51,143 bases of DNA from Methylocystaceae bacterium (lineage in GTDB: Bacteria; Pseudomonadota; Alphaproteobacteria; Rhizobiales; Beijerinckiaceae), in contig BJGJ01000007.1 in the NCBI GenBank assembly GCA_014190435.1, positions 1 to 51,143 of the forward strand, given 5' to 3'. Below the pieces are notes generated by a model that did no database searches, had not been told where the DNA came from, and worked only from the letters and a program-made list of their open reading frames with translations. The translations under genes and the position numbers were made by a program. Positions 35,127 through 46,331 of the stretch are shown here, in pieces (position 1 is the stretch's first letter; each line of letters opens with the position of its first letter).

Positions 35127-36053
35127 ATGACATTTGCAAGTCTGCGTATCGGAACGCGCGGAAGCCCACTGGCTTTAGCCCAAACTCACATTGTGCGGAC
35201 AAAATTAGCCCTAGGGCACCGGATCGACCTTGAAAATTTGACCGTTGAGGTGATCAAAACAACTGGGGATCAAATCCAAGATCGCCCCTTATCTGAAGCA
35301 GGCGGCAAAGGACTTTTCACAAAAGAACTGGACAGCGCCCTCCTAGCGAACGTCATTGATCTTGCCGTTCATTCCTCAAAAGACCTCCCAACCCGCTTAC
35401 CCAGCGAGATCATCATTGCGGGCTATTTATTGCGTGAAGATCCCCGTGACGCTTTGATTAGCCACACCGGTCAAACGCTCGATGAATTAGCGCCAGGCTC
35501 AATTGTCGGCACAGCTTCATTACGCCGTGCAGCGCAAATCAAGCGACGGCGACCTGACCTGCAAACAACCCTTTTGCGGGGCAATGTTGAAACACGTTTG
35601 CGTAAGGTTCGTGAGGGAGAAATAGATGCCACGCTCTTGGCGGCTGCTGGCCTTAATCGTTTGGGACTGAAGCATCACATCAGCGCCCTACTCTCTTTAG
35701 AAGATTTTCCGCCTGCCGTCGGACAAGGAGCCATTGGTATCACCTGCCGCAGCAATGATCCTGAGACACGAAAGGCGCTTGACCCTCTTTTGGATCAAGC
35801 AACAGGCTATGCGCTAATGGCGGAGCGCGCTTTTCTTACCACTTTGGATGGATCCTGTCGGACGCCCATCGCCGGTTACGCCCAGATTCTGGGCGATGAG
35901 TTACACTTTTATGGCGAGGTATTGAAAGAGGATGGAAGCGCCTTTGTCTGCGTGCGCAGAGCGGGACGCGCCCTTGATGCGACAAAACTAGGCGCAGATG
36001 CTGGCCATGAATTGCTTCTACGTCTTCCACAAGGCGCCATGGGGTCTTTGTGA
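35127..36053 (+). CDS. hemC: Hydroxymethylbilane synthase (porphobilinogen deaminase)
   Basis: 308 residues, normal length. Motifs: IGTRGSPLALAQ (7-18), HSSKDLPT with the catalytic Asp, GTASLRRAAQIKRRRPDL, GNVETRLRK, and LDGSCRTPIAGYA holding the cysteine that carries the dipyrromethane cofactor. It polymerises four porphobilinogens to hydroxymethylbilane. ATG 35127 is used; GGAG lies 13 nt upstream. Its stop overlaps the hemD start by 4 bp. Confidence 0.97.
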   Translation: MTFASLRIGTRGSPLALAQTHIVRTKLALGHRIDLENLTVEVIKTTGDQIQDRPLSEAGGKGLFTKELDSALLANVIDLAVHSSKDLPTRLPSEIIIAGYLLREDPRDALISHTGQTLDELAPGSIVGTASLRRAAQIKRRRPDLQTTLLRGNVETRLRKVREGEIDATLLAAAGLNRLGLKHHISALLSLEDFPPAVGQGAIGITCRSNDPETRKALDPLLDQATGYALMAERAFLTTLDGSCRTPIAGYAQILGDELHFYGEVLKEDGSAFVCVRRAGRALDATKLGADAGHELLLRLPQGAMGSL

Positions 36054-36760
36054 AACCGATCTTGATTTTAAGGGCCGAAGAAGACGCGCTGCGTACCGCA
36101 GATAAATTACGCCAATTTGGTTTTGAGACCATCCTCTCTCCCGTCATTAAAATTTGTGCAACTCACAGCAGAGCCCCAAAAGCTGCCTATGACGCCTTGA
36201 TTGCCTCAAGCGCCAAAGCTTTTGAAACAGCTGAAGATATCCAGAACTTTACGCATTTGCCCGTACATGCGGTTGGCGCCAAAACTGCGATGAGCGCACA
36301 GGCTAAAAATTTTGCGCCTGATATTGTCGCCGGCAATGCAGAGGCGATCTTGCCTCTTTTAGTTCAAAAATATCACAAGCCAGTGCATTTTCTCTATCTG
36401 GCAGGGAGAGATCGTCAGTCATTTTTAGAAGATGGGTTACAACAAGCTGGTCATATCATAACAATTCATGAAGTTTATAAGGCTGAAGCAGCACATCAAC
36501 TGACGAATGAAGCAGAAATTTTATTAAGAGAAAATCAACTTTCAGCAGCCTTGCATTATTCAAAACGTAGCGTTGAAATTTTTATTCAGTTGATGAAATC
36601 TGCGCAACTGAGCGAGAATTTAGGTAAAATAGATCATTTCGCTTTATCTAAAGATGTGGCCAGTCCGCTAGAGTTAATGCAGCTATCGCCTTATGTCGCG
36701 GACAAACCAAATGAAACGCAGCTGCTGAAATTAGCGATCGAAAAACTACACGGGCAATAA
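36050..36760 (+). CDS. hemD: Uroporphyrinogen-III synthase
   Basis: 236 residues, poorly conserved as is usual for HemD, but with the recognisable frame: ILRAEEDALRTADKLRQFG at the N-terminus, ALIASSAKAFETAED, VHAVGAKTAMSAQ, FLYLAGRDRQSFLEDGL, and ALHYSKRSVEIFI. It closes hydroxymethylbilane with inversion of ring D. The GTG start overlaps hemC (GTGA), which supports the assignment. It converges on cysG, whose product uses uroporphyrinogen III. Confidence 0.92.
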   Translation: MKPILILRAEEDALRTADKLRQFGFETILSPVIKICATHSRAPKAAYDALIASSAKAFETAEDIQNFTHLPVHAVGAKTAMSAQAKNFAPDIVAGNAEAILPLLVQKYHKPVHFLYLAGRDRQSFLEDGLQQAGHIITIHEVYKAEAAHQLTNEAEILLRENQLSAALHYSKRSVEIFIQLMKSAQLSENLGKIDHFALSKDVASPLELMQLSPYVADKPNETQLLKLAIEKLHGQ

Positions 36761-36773
36761 GTAAAGTCGGAAG

Positions 36774-38183
36774 CTATTCTTCTGAAAGCGCTCGACCAAT
36801 CAAGAGCATCACGGGTCCGGAAAGATTTTGTTCTGTGATGCGCGTAGGCAAATCCGCAATGGTTCCTTTGATAATTTTTTCCTCAGGAGAAGAAGCCCGT
36901 TCAATCAAATAGGCTGGCGTATCTGCAGGCAATCCCTCTTTCAAAAGCCGCGCAGAAAGCGCTGGCAAAGTGCGATGGCCCATATAGACCGCCGTTGTCG
37001 CTCGCGGATCTGCAAGCGCCCGCCACTCAAAATCTTCCGGAAAATCTCCATCCTTACTGTGGGCTGTGATAAATTGAAGGCGACGGGCTGTTTCTCGACT
37101 GGTGAGAGAGGCGCCAATAGCTGCAGCGCCGGCACAAGCCGCCGTAACGCCTGGGATCACTTCAATCTCAAGACCTGCTTGGCGCATTGCCGTTATTTCT
37201 TCATTCGCCCGACCAAAGATCATCGGGTCTCCCCCCTTAAGGCGAACAACATGTTTGCCTTCGCGCGCCAAGGAAACAAGAAGATCCGTGATTTCTTCTT
37301 GAGGCACAGAGGGTGCGTATCCACGCTTACCGACATTGATCCGCGTTGCTTCACGCCGGGCAAAATCTAAGATGCTGGCCGGCACGAGATCATCAAACAA
37401 AACGACATCTGCTCCTGCGAGCGCGCGCATGCCTTTGAGCGTAATTAATTCAGGATCGCCTGGTCCTGCGCCAACAAGCGTAACGCGTCCCTGATTGATT
37501 GCTTGGCCTGCAGCTTGTGTCTGCGCCAAGAGATCCTCTCGATGCGCATCCGTCGGAGTGGTTTCGATATCTTGAAACGCAAGACGGGTGAACCGTCGCC
37601 AAAATTCTCGTCGACCAATAAAATCCAACCCTGAGGTAAGGATTTTTGGCCGCCATGCTTGAGCCGCCCGGGCCCATGCCGCAAAACTTGCAGGTACTAA
37701 GGTTTCAATACGACCGCGAACAGCTTGAGCAAAAACGGGGGATGCGCCGCCAGTAGAAACCCCGATCACTAAAGGCGAGCGGTTAACGATTGCGCCCATA
37801 ATAAAATCGCTCATCTGAGGGCGGTCGGCTAAATTCAGCGGGACACCGGCCTCATCAGCAATTTTGCGCGCGTGATCAGCCTCTTCATCATCAAATGTTG
37901 CGCCAAATGCCAGCGTTGCGTTTGTAAAATCCTCCACCCGAACGCAACGCAAATGCAAGGAAACATTTCTACGCGTTTGGGCGATTTCACTTACCCGAGC
38001 ACAGGGCGAGGCGGTGTAGATATCGACACGCGCGCCGGTCGCCGCAACGAGGTCGGCTTTCCAAGCAGCGCCCTCGCCGCCGCCGATGACCAAAACCCGT
38101 TTTCCCTCCAAAGGATAAAAAACAGGCAGGGTTTCCAGTGGCTGCATTGCATCTGAGGCGATCGGGTCAGCTTTCCGGCTCAC
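36774..38183 (-). CDS. cysG: Siroheme synthase CysG (precorrin-2 dehydrogenase/ferrochelatase plus SUMT)
   Basis: 469 residues. The N-terminal part (about 14-215) is the NAD-binding CysG-B domain (KRVLVIGGGEGAAWKA; VIGVSTGGASPVFA). The C-terminal part (about 232-469) is the SAM-dependent uroporphyrinogen-III methyltransferase: VTLVGAGPGDPELITLKG, VVLFDDLVP, VVRLKGGDPMIFGRANEE, and VIPGVTAACAGAA. It turns uroporphyrinogen III into siroheme for sulfite and nitrite reductases. No sulfite-reductase gene follows here. It converges on hemCD with 13 bp between. Confidence 0.95.
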   Translation of the reverse strand: MSRKADPIASDAMQPLETLPVFYPLEGKRVLVIGGGEGAAWKADLVAATGARVDIYTASPCARVSEIAQTRRNVSLHLRCVRVEDFTNATLAFGATFDDEEADHARKIADEAGVPLNLADRPQMSDFIMGAIVNRSPLVIGVSTGGASPVFAQAVRGRIETLVPASFAAWARAAQAWRPKILTSGLDFIGRREFWRRFTRLAFQDIETTPTDAHREDLLAQTQAAGQAINQGRVTLVGAGPGDPELITLKGMRALAGADVVLFDDLVPASILDFARREATRINVGKRGYAPSVPQEEITDLLVSLAREGKHVVRLKGGDPMIFGRANEEITAMRQAGLEIEVIPGVTAACAGAAAIGASLTSRETARRLQFITAHSKDGDFPEDFEWRALADPRATTAVYMGHRTLPALSARLLKEGLPADTPAYLIERASSPEEKIIKGTIADLPTRITEQNLSGPVMLLIGRALSEE

Positions 38184-38214
38184 GGGGCTCCTCTTGGTGA
38201 AAAATAAAAGCCAT

Positions 38215-38248
38215 TAAAAAAGAAAAGCGGCCTCAACTGGGCCGCTTT
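38215..38248 (-). terminator. Rho-independent terminator of the cytochrome c gene
   Basis: On the minus strand AAAGCGGCC (38248-38240) pairs with GGCCGCTTT (38232-38224) over a 7-nt loop and runs into a T-rich tract (38223-38215). It lies 28 bp after the cytochrome stop codon. Confidence 0.9.
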
Positions 38249-38275
38249 CCAATAAAGCAATTTGCGGAATAAGAA

Positions 38276-38674
38276 TTATTTCTTTTTTCCGTCAGCGCCA
38301 AACTGAGCAAGATACGTCCAAACATCATCGCCATCCTTGTCTGAGGCAAGACCTTGGAAAATCATCTTTGTGCCAGCAACCTTGCCTTTTGGATTTTTGA
38401 CAAATTCTTTGAATGATGCCTCATTCCAAGTAATGCCAGATCCCTTCATGGCTTCTGAATAGTTGTAGCCTTCAGCAGCGCCTGCAGCACGACCATCAAG
38501 ACCGTTCAATTGCGGCGCAACGGCATTTTTGGCGGTCTCGCCAACTTGGTGACAAGCCTTGCACTTGGCAAATACTTTTTCACCCGCAGCAGCATCGCCA
38601 GCAGCGAAAGCCTGGCCGGTTGATACGGCGAGAGCGACGCTCGCGGCGAACGTCAGCAGGGTAATCGGCTTCAT
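38276..38674 (-). CDS. Class I cytochrome c (c550/c2 type), exported
   Basis: 132 residues from the chosen start. A signal peptide (1 to about 24, ending AFAA) leads to a mono-heme cytochrome with CKACHQ (heme attachment CxxCH, about 38-42) and the distal methionine in GTKMIFQGL. The C-terminal helix (DVWTYLAQF) is typical of mitochondrial-type cytochrome c. It carries electrons in the periplasm between the bc1 complex and oxidases. I start at ATG 38674 because GGAAAGGAACGAGG precedes it; the longer frame to 38821 lacks a signal peptide in place. Monocistronic, with its own terminator. Confidence 0.92.
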   Translation of the reverse strand: MKPITLLTFAASVALAVSTGQAFAAGDAAAGEKVFAKCKACHQVGETAKNAVAPQLNGLDGRAAGAAEGYNYSEAMKGSGITWNEASFKEFVKNPKGKVAGTKMIFQGLASDKDGDDVWTYLAQFGADGKKK

Positions 38675-38888
38675 CCTCGTTCCTTTCCTCAGTAACGACC
38701 GCTTTATCTTGGCGGCCGATTTATAAAACTTTTTCCGCCTCAAGTACCTTAGCTCTGGCTTGATCGGCTGGAACCTACAACGAAGGCCCCCTCCGAGACA
38801 ATATCCTCGAATCGTGCCCATTAGGCTGTTGTTATACGCCAGTTTTAATGAACGGAAACTGAAACCAATACTTTTACCTGTGCTGCAG

Positions 38889-39524
38889 TTAACTAACCCG
38901 CCTGAGCGTTAGATTCACCCGAACGCCCAAATCCCCCAGTGGCGGCGGCAACGCCGCGCCAATTGTGGGAAGAATACGGTCGACCCCATGGAAACATCGA
39001 CGCGCTGGTCCCTTTAAAACAAGCGCATCGCCTGTGGAAAGGACAAAAGTTGAACTCGGATCGTTGCGCTTCTGTCCCCCAAGTCGAAACCGGCAATCAA
39101 AGCCTAAAGAAAGTGAAAGTATAGGGGCGGACAGGTCAATTTCGTCCCGATCTTGATGCAGGGCCATCTTCGCCTCAAGATCATAAAGATTAACAAGACA
39201 GGCTTCCGGCGGCTTAGGATATTGCGTGAGTGCATCCCAAATTTCCAGCAATGGAGAAGGGATGGCCGGCCAGGCAAGTAGAGTTTCAGGATGAGCGTTT
39301 ACATAACGGTAGCCTAGGGCTTTATCGCTCATCCACCCTAGCGGGCCGCAATTTGTCATGCGAACAGACATTGGTACGCCGGTTCGAGGCATATAGGAAA
39401 CAAATAATGGGGCCTGCTGAATAATTTTGATTATGTGCGCGCTCACGTCACACTGAACGCTTGGTGTTAGAAAGCCAGGATAATGATAAGCGCCAGGACA
39501 ACTGCGTATTTCATTACAAAACAT
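38889..39524 (-). CDS. alkB: DNA oxidative demethylase AlkB
   Basis: 211 residues of the Fe(II)/2-oxoglutarate dioxygenase fold: MTNCGPLGWMSD (substrate lid), NLYDLEAKMALHQDRDE with the iron ligands His and Asp of HxD, LGFDCRFRLGG, the third ligand in RCFHGVDRI, and the 2-oxoglutarate-binding RVNLTLR at the C-terminus. It reverses alkylation on bases such as 1-methyladenine and 3-methylcytosine. ATG 39524 is used, with AGGA about 10 nt upstream. It stands alone, with no ada nearby. Confidence 0.93.
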   Translation of the reverse strand: MFCNEIRSCPGAYHYPGFLTPSVQCDVSAHIIKIIQQAPLFVSYMPRTGVPMSVRMTNCGPLGWMSDKALGYRYVNAHPETLLAWPAIPSPLLEIWDALTQYPKPPEACLVNLYDLEAKMALHQDRDEIDLSAPILSLSLGFDCRFRLGGQKRNDPSSTFVLSTGDALVLKGPARRCFHGVDRILPTIGAALPPPLGDLGVRVNLTLRRVS

Positions 39525-39705
39525 TGGCCAGTCCTAAGTTTACCGTTAGCGCTTGGTCTATTGACGCCTGAGACAATATATAAATATTCCTTCTCCATCA
39601 GGCGAGAGAGAAAATACCCGCACTGATCGAACGCATTAGGAAAGATCGTAAATTGGCAAAGCGCCCTGTAAAAATAGCATAAGAAATCCCAACACCGGAT
39701 TAGCA

Positions 39706-40491
39706 ATGAGCTCTGAACCTGAAAAACTAATCGAAACAGTGACGAGCAGCTACGCCTCAGCGCGTAGCATTATAACAAAATTTTCACATCTCTTGTCATT
39801 CATGACTTTTAAAATCAAAAGAGGCAAATCCGATGAAAATATCGCGGCTCTAGAAACGCATTTAACGTTGACACAAGAGCAAAAACAAATGCTCGTTGCG
39901 CTTTCGTCAACTAAGCCTGGGGCTAATTTCATTGATGAAAAGATTCAAGATATGAACCGATCAGCATTTCATCGATCGGCCTTCTTACTAAACGCTTTTT
40001 TGCAATTTTTCTTTGTCGATATTGGCGCGCAGATGGCTGTTTCTATAATTTGGATTAAAGTATTTTTCGTTGTCGCCAATTTAATACTTGCATTTATCGC
40101 ACATATTTCAAAATTAATGAGCTATGATGAACTTCTCGCTGGTCCAAATGCATTGCCGCCGAGGCGAAGACTATTTGGGTTATTAACCAATCGTCGATAT
40201 AATCGCGCAGTTAAGAAAAAATCGCGTCCCTATGCGCGGCAAGCCTGGCGCGAAAACAATCTCTATCGACCTGCTTATTTTATTAATGCAACACTGATTT
40301 TTATTGGCGGTCAATTTATTTTACCTCTTGATCGGCTGATATTCCCATTTGGGCTGATCTTTGGAAAAATTATTGGCTTGCTGACAACACTCGCAACGAT
40401 TTTTGATGTTTGGCGCGGCATTAAATCTGGTGATGATGCACGAATAGCGCGCGAAAAAGAGGTCAGCATTTACCGAGATTTAAATATATAA
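39706..40491 (+). CDS. Unknown membrane protein
   Basis: 261 residues. A polar, probably cytoplasmic N-terminus (1 to about 85) is followed by two hydrophobic blocks: about 92-140 (two segments) and about 195-245 (two segments), with a strongly basic loop between (PPRRRLFGLLTNRRYNRAVKKKSR region, about 152-176; only key residues noted) and a charged C-terminal tail. No family motif is recognised. The gene stands alone between alkB and the convergent gpmA, 9 bp from the gpmA stop. Frame and composition are clearly protein-coding. Confidence 0.75.
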   Translation: MSSEPEKLIETVTSSYASARSIITKFSHLLSFMTFKIKRGKSDENIAALETHLTLTQEQKQMLVALSSTKPGANFIDEKIQDMNRSAFHRSAFLLNAFLQFFFVDIGAQMAVSIIWIKVFFVVANLILAFIAHISKLMSYDELLAGPNALPPRRRLFGLLTNRRYNRAVKKKSRPYARQAWRENNLYRPAYFINATLIFIGGQFILPLDRLIFPFGLIFGKIIGLLTTLATIFDVWRGIKSGDDARIAREKEVSIYRDLNI

Positions 40492-40500
40492 AATCTGCAG

Positions 40501-41130
40501 TCACTTATGATGAAGCACCTGCCGCCATGCAACAGTTGAATCGGCGTTAAGCTGATAGACAATAGGGACGCCTGTCGAGATCTCAAGCGTTGACACAGTC
40601 TCAGACGTTAACTGATCAAGCACCATCGCCAAAGCACGCAAGGAGTTGCCGTGAGCAACAACAAGAACGCGTTCTCCCCTCATCACTGGCGGAAGAATAC
40701 GCTGACAATAAAATGGCAAGACACGGGCGACTGTATCTTTCAGGCTTTCCCCTCCTGGCGGCGAAACATCATAGGAACGTCGCCAAAGACGAACTTGTTC
40801 CTCTCCCCATTTTTCACGCGCTTCATCTTTATTCAAACCAGATAAATCGCCATAATGACGCTCATTTAAGGCTCTGTCGCGTATTGTTGGAATATTAGAT
40901 TGTCCAAGCTCTTCAAAGATCAGCGAGAGCGTGTGCTGTGCGCGCACTAATGCAGAAGTAAAACCGATGCTGAATAAAAGATCTAATTTTTTTAATTCAC
41001 ATCCAGCCTGACGCGCCTCTTGAACGCCCAAGGGCGTAAGATCCGGGTTTTTCCAACCGGTAAAAAGATTCTGCGCATTCCATTCGCTTTGACCATGGCG
41101 GACCAAGACTAAGGTACGGGTGATGCTCAT
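40501..41130 (-). CDS. gpmA: 2,3-bisphosphoglycerate-dependent phosphoglycerate mutase
   Basis: 209 residues, the short alphaproteobacterial form. The phosphohistidine motif is [10 protein letters not shown] (8-17); [15 protein letters not shown], the [15 protein letters not shown] segment and the second catalytic His in [11 protein letters not shown] follow. It interconverts 3- and 2-phosphoglycerate in glycolysis and gluconeogenesis. It lies 15 bp downstream of dapB on the same strand, a common Rhizobiales pair. Confidence 0.95.
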   Translation of the reverse strand: MSITRTLVLVRHGQSEWNAQNLFTGWKNPDLTPLGVQEARQAGCELKKLDLLFSIGFTSALVRAQHTLSLIFEELGQSNIPTIRDRALNERHYGDLSGLNKDEAREKWGEEQVRLWRRSYDVSPPGGESLKDTVARVLPFYCQRILPPVMRGERVLVVAHGNSLRALAMVLDQLTSETVSTLEISTGVPIVYQLNADSTVAWRQVLHHK

Positions 41131-41145
41131 TGTCTCTGTCCCTCT

Positions 41146-41958
41146 TTAACTCGACAGACCAAGGACATCAGCCATAGAGTAAAGTCCTGGAGACTTGCCG
41201 CGGGTCCATAGAGCCGCCGCTAAGGCGCCGCGGGCAAAAATACCGCGATCCTCAGCATGATGAGACAAGACAAGTCGTTCTCCAGCGCCCGCCAAAATCA
41301 CGGAGTGATCTCCTATTACGGTGCCGCCGCGCAGGCTTGCAAAACCAATCTCGCCGGGCGTTCGGGGACCGGTTATTCCATCACGCGCCTTGACGCTATG
41401 CGCCGTAAGATCAATGTTACGTCCTCGCGCAACCGCTTCGCCAAGCAACAAGGCCGTACCAGACGGAGCATCTACCTTTTGGCGATGATGCATTTCTATT
41501 ATTTCTGCGTCCCACGCTGGACCAAGCGCCTTTGCCGCCCGTTCAACTAAAATTGCAAGTAAATTAACTCCCAAACTCATATTGCCAGAGCGCACGACTA
41601 CGGTGTCTTGCGCGGCAATTGCAATTTTTTCTAAATCTTCTTCTGTAAGACCGGTTGTGCCTATAATATGCGCAACTTTATTTTTGGCTGCCGCCTGCGC
41701 CATAACAACTGTCGCCTCAGGCCGTGAAAAATCGACAATGACATCGGCTTGCGAAAGCGCTGCAGAGACATCGCTGGTCACAACGACGCCATTGGGTCCC
41801 TGCCCGAAGACAGCACCGCTATCTGCTCCCAGTGTCGGCGCAGTTTCACCTTCCAAAGCGGCGACAAGACGTAAACCAAGCGTGTCGGGTATCACCTGGG
41901 TGAGCATCCGACCCATCCGTCCAGCGGCACCAACAAGAACCAGACGCAAGTCGCTCAT
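41146..41958 (-). CDS. dapB: 4-hydroxy-tetrahydrodipicolinate reductase
   Basis: 270 residues. N-terminal NAD(P)-binding [11 protein letters not shown] (9-19), the [11 protein letters not shown] region, and the catalytic-site block [19 protein letters not shown] with the conserved His-His and Lys. It makes tetrahydrodipicolinate for lysine and diaminopimelate. It is the first gene of dapB-gpmA. Confidence 0.96.
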   Translation of the reverse strand: MSDLRLVLVGAAGRMGRMLTQVIPDTLGLRLVAALEGETAPTLGADSGAVFGQGPNGVVVTSDVSAALSQADVIVDFSRPEATVVMAQAAAKNKVAHIIGTTGLTEEDLEKIAIAAQDTVVVRSGNMSLGVNLLAILVERAAKALGPAWDAEIIEMHHRQKVDAPSGTALLLGEAVARGRNIDLTAHSVKARDGITGPRTPGEIGFASLRGGTVIGDHSVILAGAGERLVLSHHAEDRGIFARGALAAALWTRGKSPGLYSMADVLGLSS

Positions 41959-42098
41959 TTTTCCGCCACCTCCGAAAAACTCCCTCCGCCAAAGTTTTCT
42001 AATGCAGGCGAAGCGACATCTCCTATACAGTCCGTAACAGGAGAAGAGAAGATGAGCTTAAGAGCGGATAGAGATAAAATACCTACCTAATCGGATAG

Positions 42099-42644
42099 TT
42101 ATTTGCTGGCAGGCCGCTTAGTTTGAACCCACGCCGGATCAGTGTCGAGAAAGGCCGCGCCTAAAAGATCCAGACAATAGGGAATGGCGGGCATAACGGC
42201 GTTGAGACAGAGTTCGATAGCAACAGGCTTACCGGGCAAATTCACCACCAAGCATTTTCCACGATGTGCTGCGATTTGGCGAGAAAGAATGGCTGTTGGC
42301 GTCTGCTCCAAGGAGACTTTCCGCATTAATTCGCCAAATCCTGGCAATTCCCTTGGACAGGCTGCCTGTGTCGCCTCCGGCGTAAGATCTCTGGGACTAG
42401 GTCCTGTCCCGCCAGTTGTTACAATAAGATCGCAGGAAAACTGATCGACCAGCTCGATCAATGTGTCGCGGACACTGTCAAAGCCATCAGGAATTATTCT
42501 TTTTTCAAAACGAAATGGCGTAATTAATATTTTATTAAAATAGGCTTCAATTGCTGGTCCGCCCTTATCTTCATATAAACCAGCGCTGGCTCTGTCTGAA
42601 ATTGTCACAACCCCAATAATTGCTTGCGTTTGCTCAACGCCCAT
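42099..42644 (-). CDS. mogA: Molybdopterin adenylyltransferase MogA
   Basis: 181 residues in the MoCF fold: GVVTISDRASAGLYEDKGGPAIEAYF near the N-terminus (key block TISDRASAGLYEDKGG), TTGGTGPSPRDLTPEAT with the MPT-binding GGTG, and NLPGKPVAIELCLNAVMPAIPYCLDL. The SAGxYEDxGGP motif favours MogA over MoaB. It activates molybdopterin with ATP before molybdenum insertion. It is an isolated gene between thiC and dapB. Confidence 0.9.
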   Translation of the reverse strand: MGVEQTQAIIGVVTISDRASAGLYEDKGGPAIEAYFNKILITPFRFEKRIIPDGFDSVRDTLIELVDQFSCDLIVTTGGTGPSPRDLTPEATQAACPRELPGFGELMRKVSLEQTPTAILSRQIAAHRGKCLVVNLPGKPVAIELCLNAVMPAIPYCLDLLGAAFLDTDPAWVQTKRPASK

Positions 42645-42767
42645 AGAGAACTCCCAACTAATCTTGACGCGTAACCACTCATGACAGCCTCACTTTTATA
42701 GGCGAGCCGTTTCGTGTTTCCGTTTGAAATTACTGACTCGAGAAAAAACGATCATCATAAACGATGC

Positions 42768-44660
<1,893 letters not shown>

Positions 44661-44710
44661 TCAGAGGAAACATCAGCAAAATCGACTGTTTAAGTCGCTT
44701 TTTCAACTGG

Positions 44711-44782
44711 CTTCCCTCCGCCGGCATTATCCGGATCAGGTTCGACGGGTTCATCTCAGCCACCAAAGCGGCGCCCCTCGCC
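44711..44782 (-). promoter_or_regulatory. TPP riboswitch (THI element)
   Basis: Read on the minus strand, the region has the conserved thi-box parts: GAGGGG-GC at the 5' side (44782 on), GGCTGAGATGAACCCG, then GAACCTGATCCGGATAAT, GCCGGCGGAGGGAAG at the 3' side (44711). These form P1-P5 of the thiamine-pyrophosphate aptamer. It lies about 100 nt before the thiC start, so thiamine pyrophosphate should repress thiC, probably by hiding the ribosome binding site, since no terminator is visible between. Confidence 0.95.
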
Positions 44783-45052
44783 AAGATAGATAAGTTACAG
44801 CCTTCTCCTCAAGCTCGCAAGGTTAAGCGATTTGAGAGACAAAGTGAGCGAGAAAGGAGATTTAGGCCCATTTTGGAAATCTACTATTTTCTAATCAAAT
44901 TAGAATGTGAAACAAAAAAGAGCTGCTTACAGATTTCTCTCCCGTATCACGGAATTGCGACTGTAATATCTATTGAATTTAACAACTCTTAAAATCAACA
45001 GATGCGTGTCTTGTTATTAGATGCGTGTCTTGTCATTTTTTACGTCCAATGC
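44783..45052. other. Intergenic region between the thiC leader and mrp
   Basis: No gene is seen. The thiC promoter should lie near its left end. A 19-bp tandem repeat (45000-45037) is listed separately. Confidence 0.5.
45000..45037 (+). repeat. 19-bp tandem duplication
   Basis: AGATGCGTGTCTTGTTATT (45000-45018) is followed immediately by AGATGCGTGTCTTGTCATT (45019-45037), identical but for one T/C change. It ends 15 bp from the stop of mrp. Two copies only; a recent slippage duplication or paired site. Confidence 0.8.
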
Positions 45053-46180
45053 TTATCCAACAATGATGTTGGGCGCTTGTTTCCTTTTTTGTGTTTCTAA
45101 TAATGTCTTAATTTTAGCAGCTAGCCCCAAATAGACGCCTGCTTGTGGACTATTAGGCTCAGAGCTGACGATTGGATGGCCTGTGTCAGATGTTTCTCGA
45201 ATACGCATATCAAGCGGAGCCTCACCTAGAAACGGCACTGAAAGCTTTTCTGCATCATGCCGCGCGCCGCCATGAGAAAAGATTTCTGACCGCCCACCAC
45301 AATGCGGACATTGGAAATAACTCATATTTTCAATTATGCCCAGGATAGGCGTTTCGACCTTCTGAAACATAGCGACTGCGCGACGCGCATCTATAAGCGC
45401 GAGGTCTTGAGGCGTTGAAACGATAACAGCGCCTGAGAGAGCAGCTTGCTGTGCAATCGTGAGTTGGACATCTCCTGTTCCTGGGGGCATATCAATGACC
45501 ATTACATCAAGTTCGCCCCACTTAACCTCATTCAACATTTGCATCAGCGCTTGCGTAACCATTGGTCCACGCCAAACCATTGGCGTTTTCTCATCAACGA
45601 GGAACCCCATGGACATGATTTTAACGCCATAGGCCTCGAGGGGGATAAGCTTTCCCGCCTCAACCGCAGGCTTTTTATTGAGACCAAAAAGCCTTGGCGC
45701 CGAAGGCCCGTAGATATCAGCGTCCAGCAATCCAACGCGCCAGCCCTGCGCGGATAGGCCTAACGCTAAGTTTGCCGCTGTCGTCGATTTCCCTACGCCG
45801 CCCTTGCCTGAAGCGACCGCAATCATAAACCGAACATTCTTCGATGAAGTTGCCGTGGAATGACGCGCTGAGGGCTGCGCTGCGTGCTTATGATCATGAT
45901 CATGATTATGATCGTGTTTATGAGACGTCTGGACGGAACCTATGGCGCGATCTGCTGTCAGCGTTACAATTGCCGCATCAACGCCAGGAACCGCTTTTAT
46001 CGCAATCTCTGCGTTTCGACGCGCCACTTCCCAAGGTTGAGACTTTTGGGGATCCCCTGTCAGCGAAACAAAGGCTTTCCCCTCAGAAATAACAATCCCA
46101 CTCACAGCACGCGTTAGAGAAACGCCACCAGGAGCATAAATATTTTCAAGCGCTTTAAGAATATCTTGTTCGTTGGGCAT
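45053..46180 (-). CDS. mrp: Iron-sulfur cluster carrier Mrp/ApbC
   Basis: 375 residues: an N-terminal MIP18/DUF59 domain (1 to about 80), a histidine-rich linker (about 87-108, nine His alternating with Asp/Lys), then a ParA-like ATPase with the deviant Walker A SGKGGVGKS at 124-132, DADIYGPSAPRLFG, PPGTGDVQL, and the cluster-binding CPHC near 285. It transfers Fe-S clusters to target proteins. Codons for the His-rich linker form an ATGATC-type repeat in the DNA (near 45885-45925). It stands alone downstream of pdhC. Confidence 0.94.
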   Translation of the reverse strand: MPNEQDILKALENIYAPGGVSLTRAVSGIVISEGKAFVSLTGDPQKSQPWEVARRNAEIAIKAVPGVDAAIVTLTADRAIGSVQTSHKHDHNHDHDHKHAAQPSARHSTATSSKNVRFMIAVASGKGGVGKSTTAANLALGLSAQGWRVGLLDADIYGPSAPRLFGLNKKPAVEAGKLIPLEAYGVKIMSMGFLVDEKTPMVWRGPMVTQALMQMLNEVKWGELDVMVIDMPPGTGDVQLTIAQQAALSGAVIVSTPQDLALIDARRAVAMFQKVETPILGIIENMSYFQCPHCGGRSEIFSHGGARHDAEKLSVPFLGEAPLDMRIRETSDTGHPIVSSEPNSPQAGVYLGLAAKIKTLLETQKRKQAPNIIVG

Positions 46181-46331
46181 AGGCTAACAATCTAAAAAAG
46201 GTTAAGGCTTATATGAGGCTAAGATACCCATCGTCTAGTCCTATATAAATTCAAGAGCAAAAAACACTTAAACCGACGGGCTTATTTCCAATAGCAGACA
46301 TTATTAAGTTAAAATGAAGTTCTTATAAGTC

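Noticed and set aside
45885-45925. Short tandem repeat suggesting a CRISPR-like or VNTR locus
   Set aside because: It is the codon pattern of the histidine-rich linker inside mrp; there are no spacers. No CRISPR array occurs in the window.
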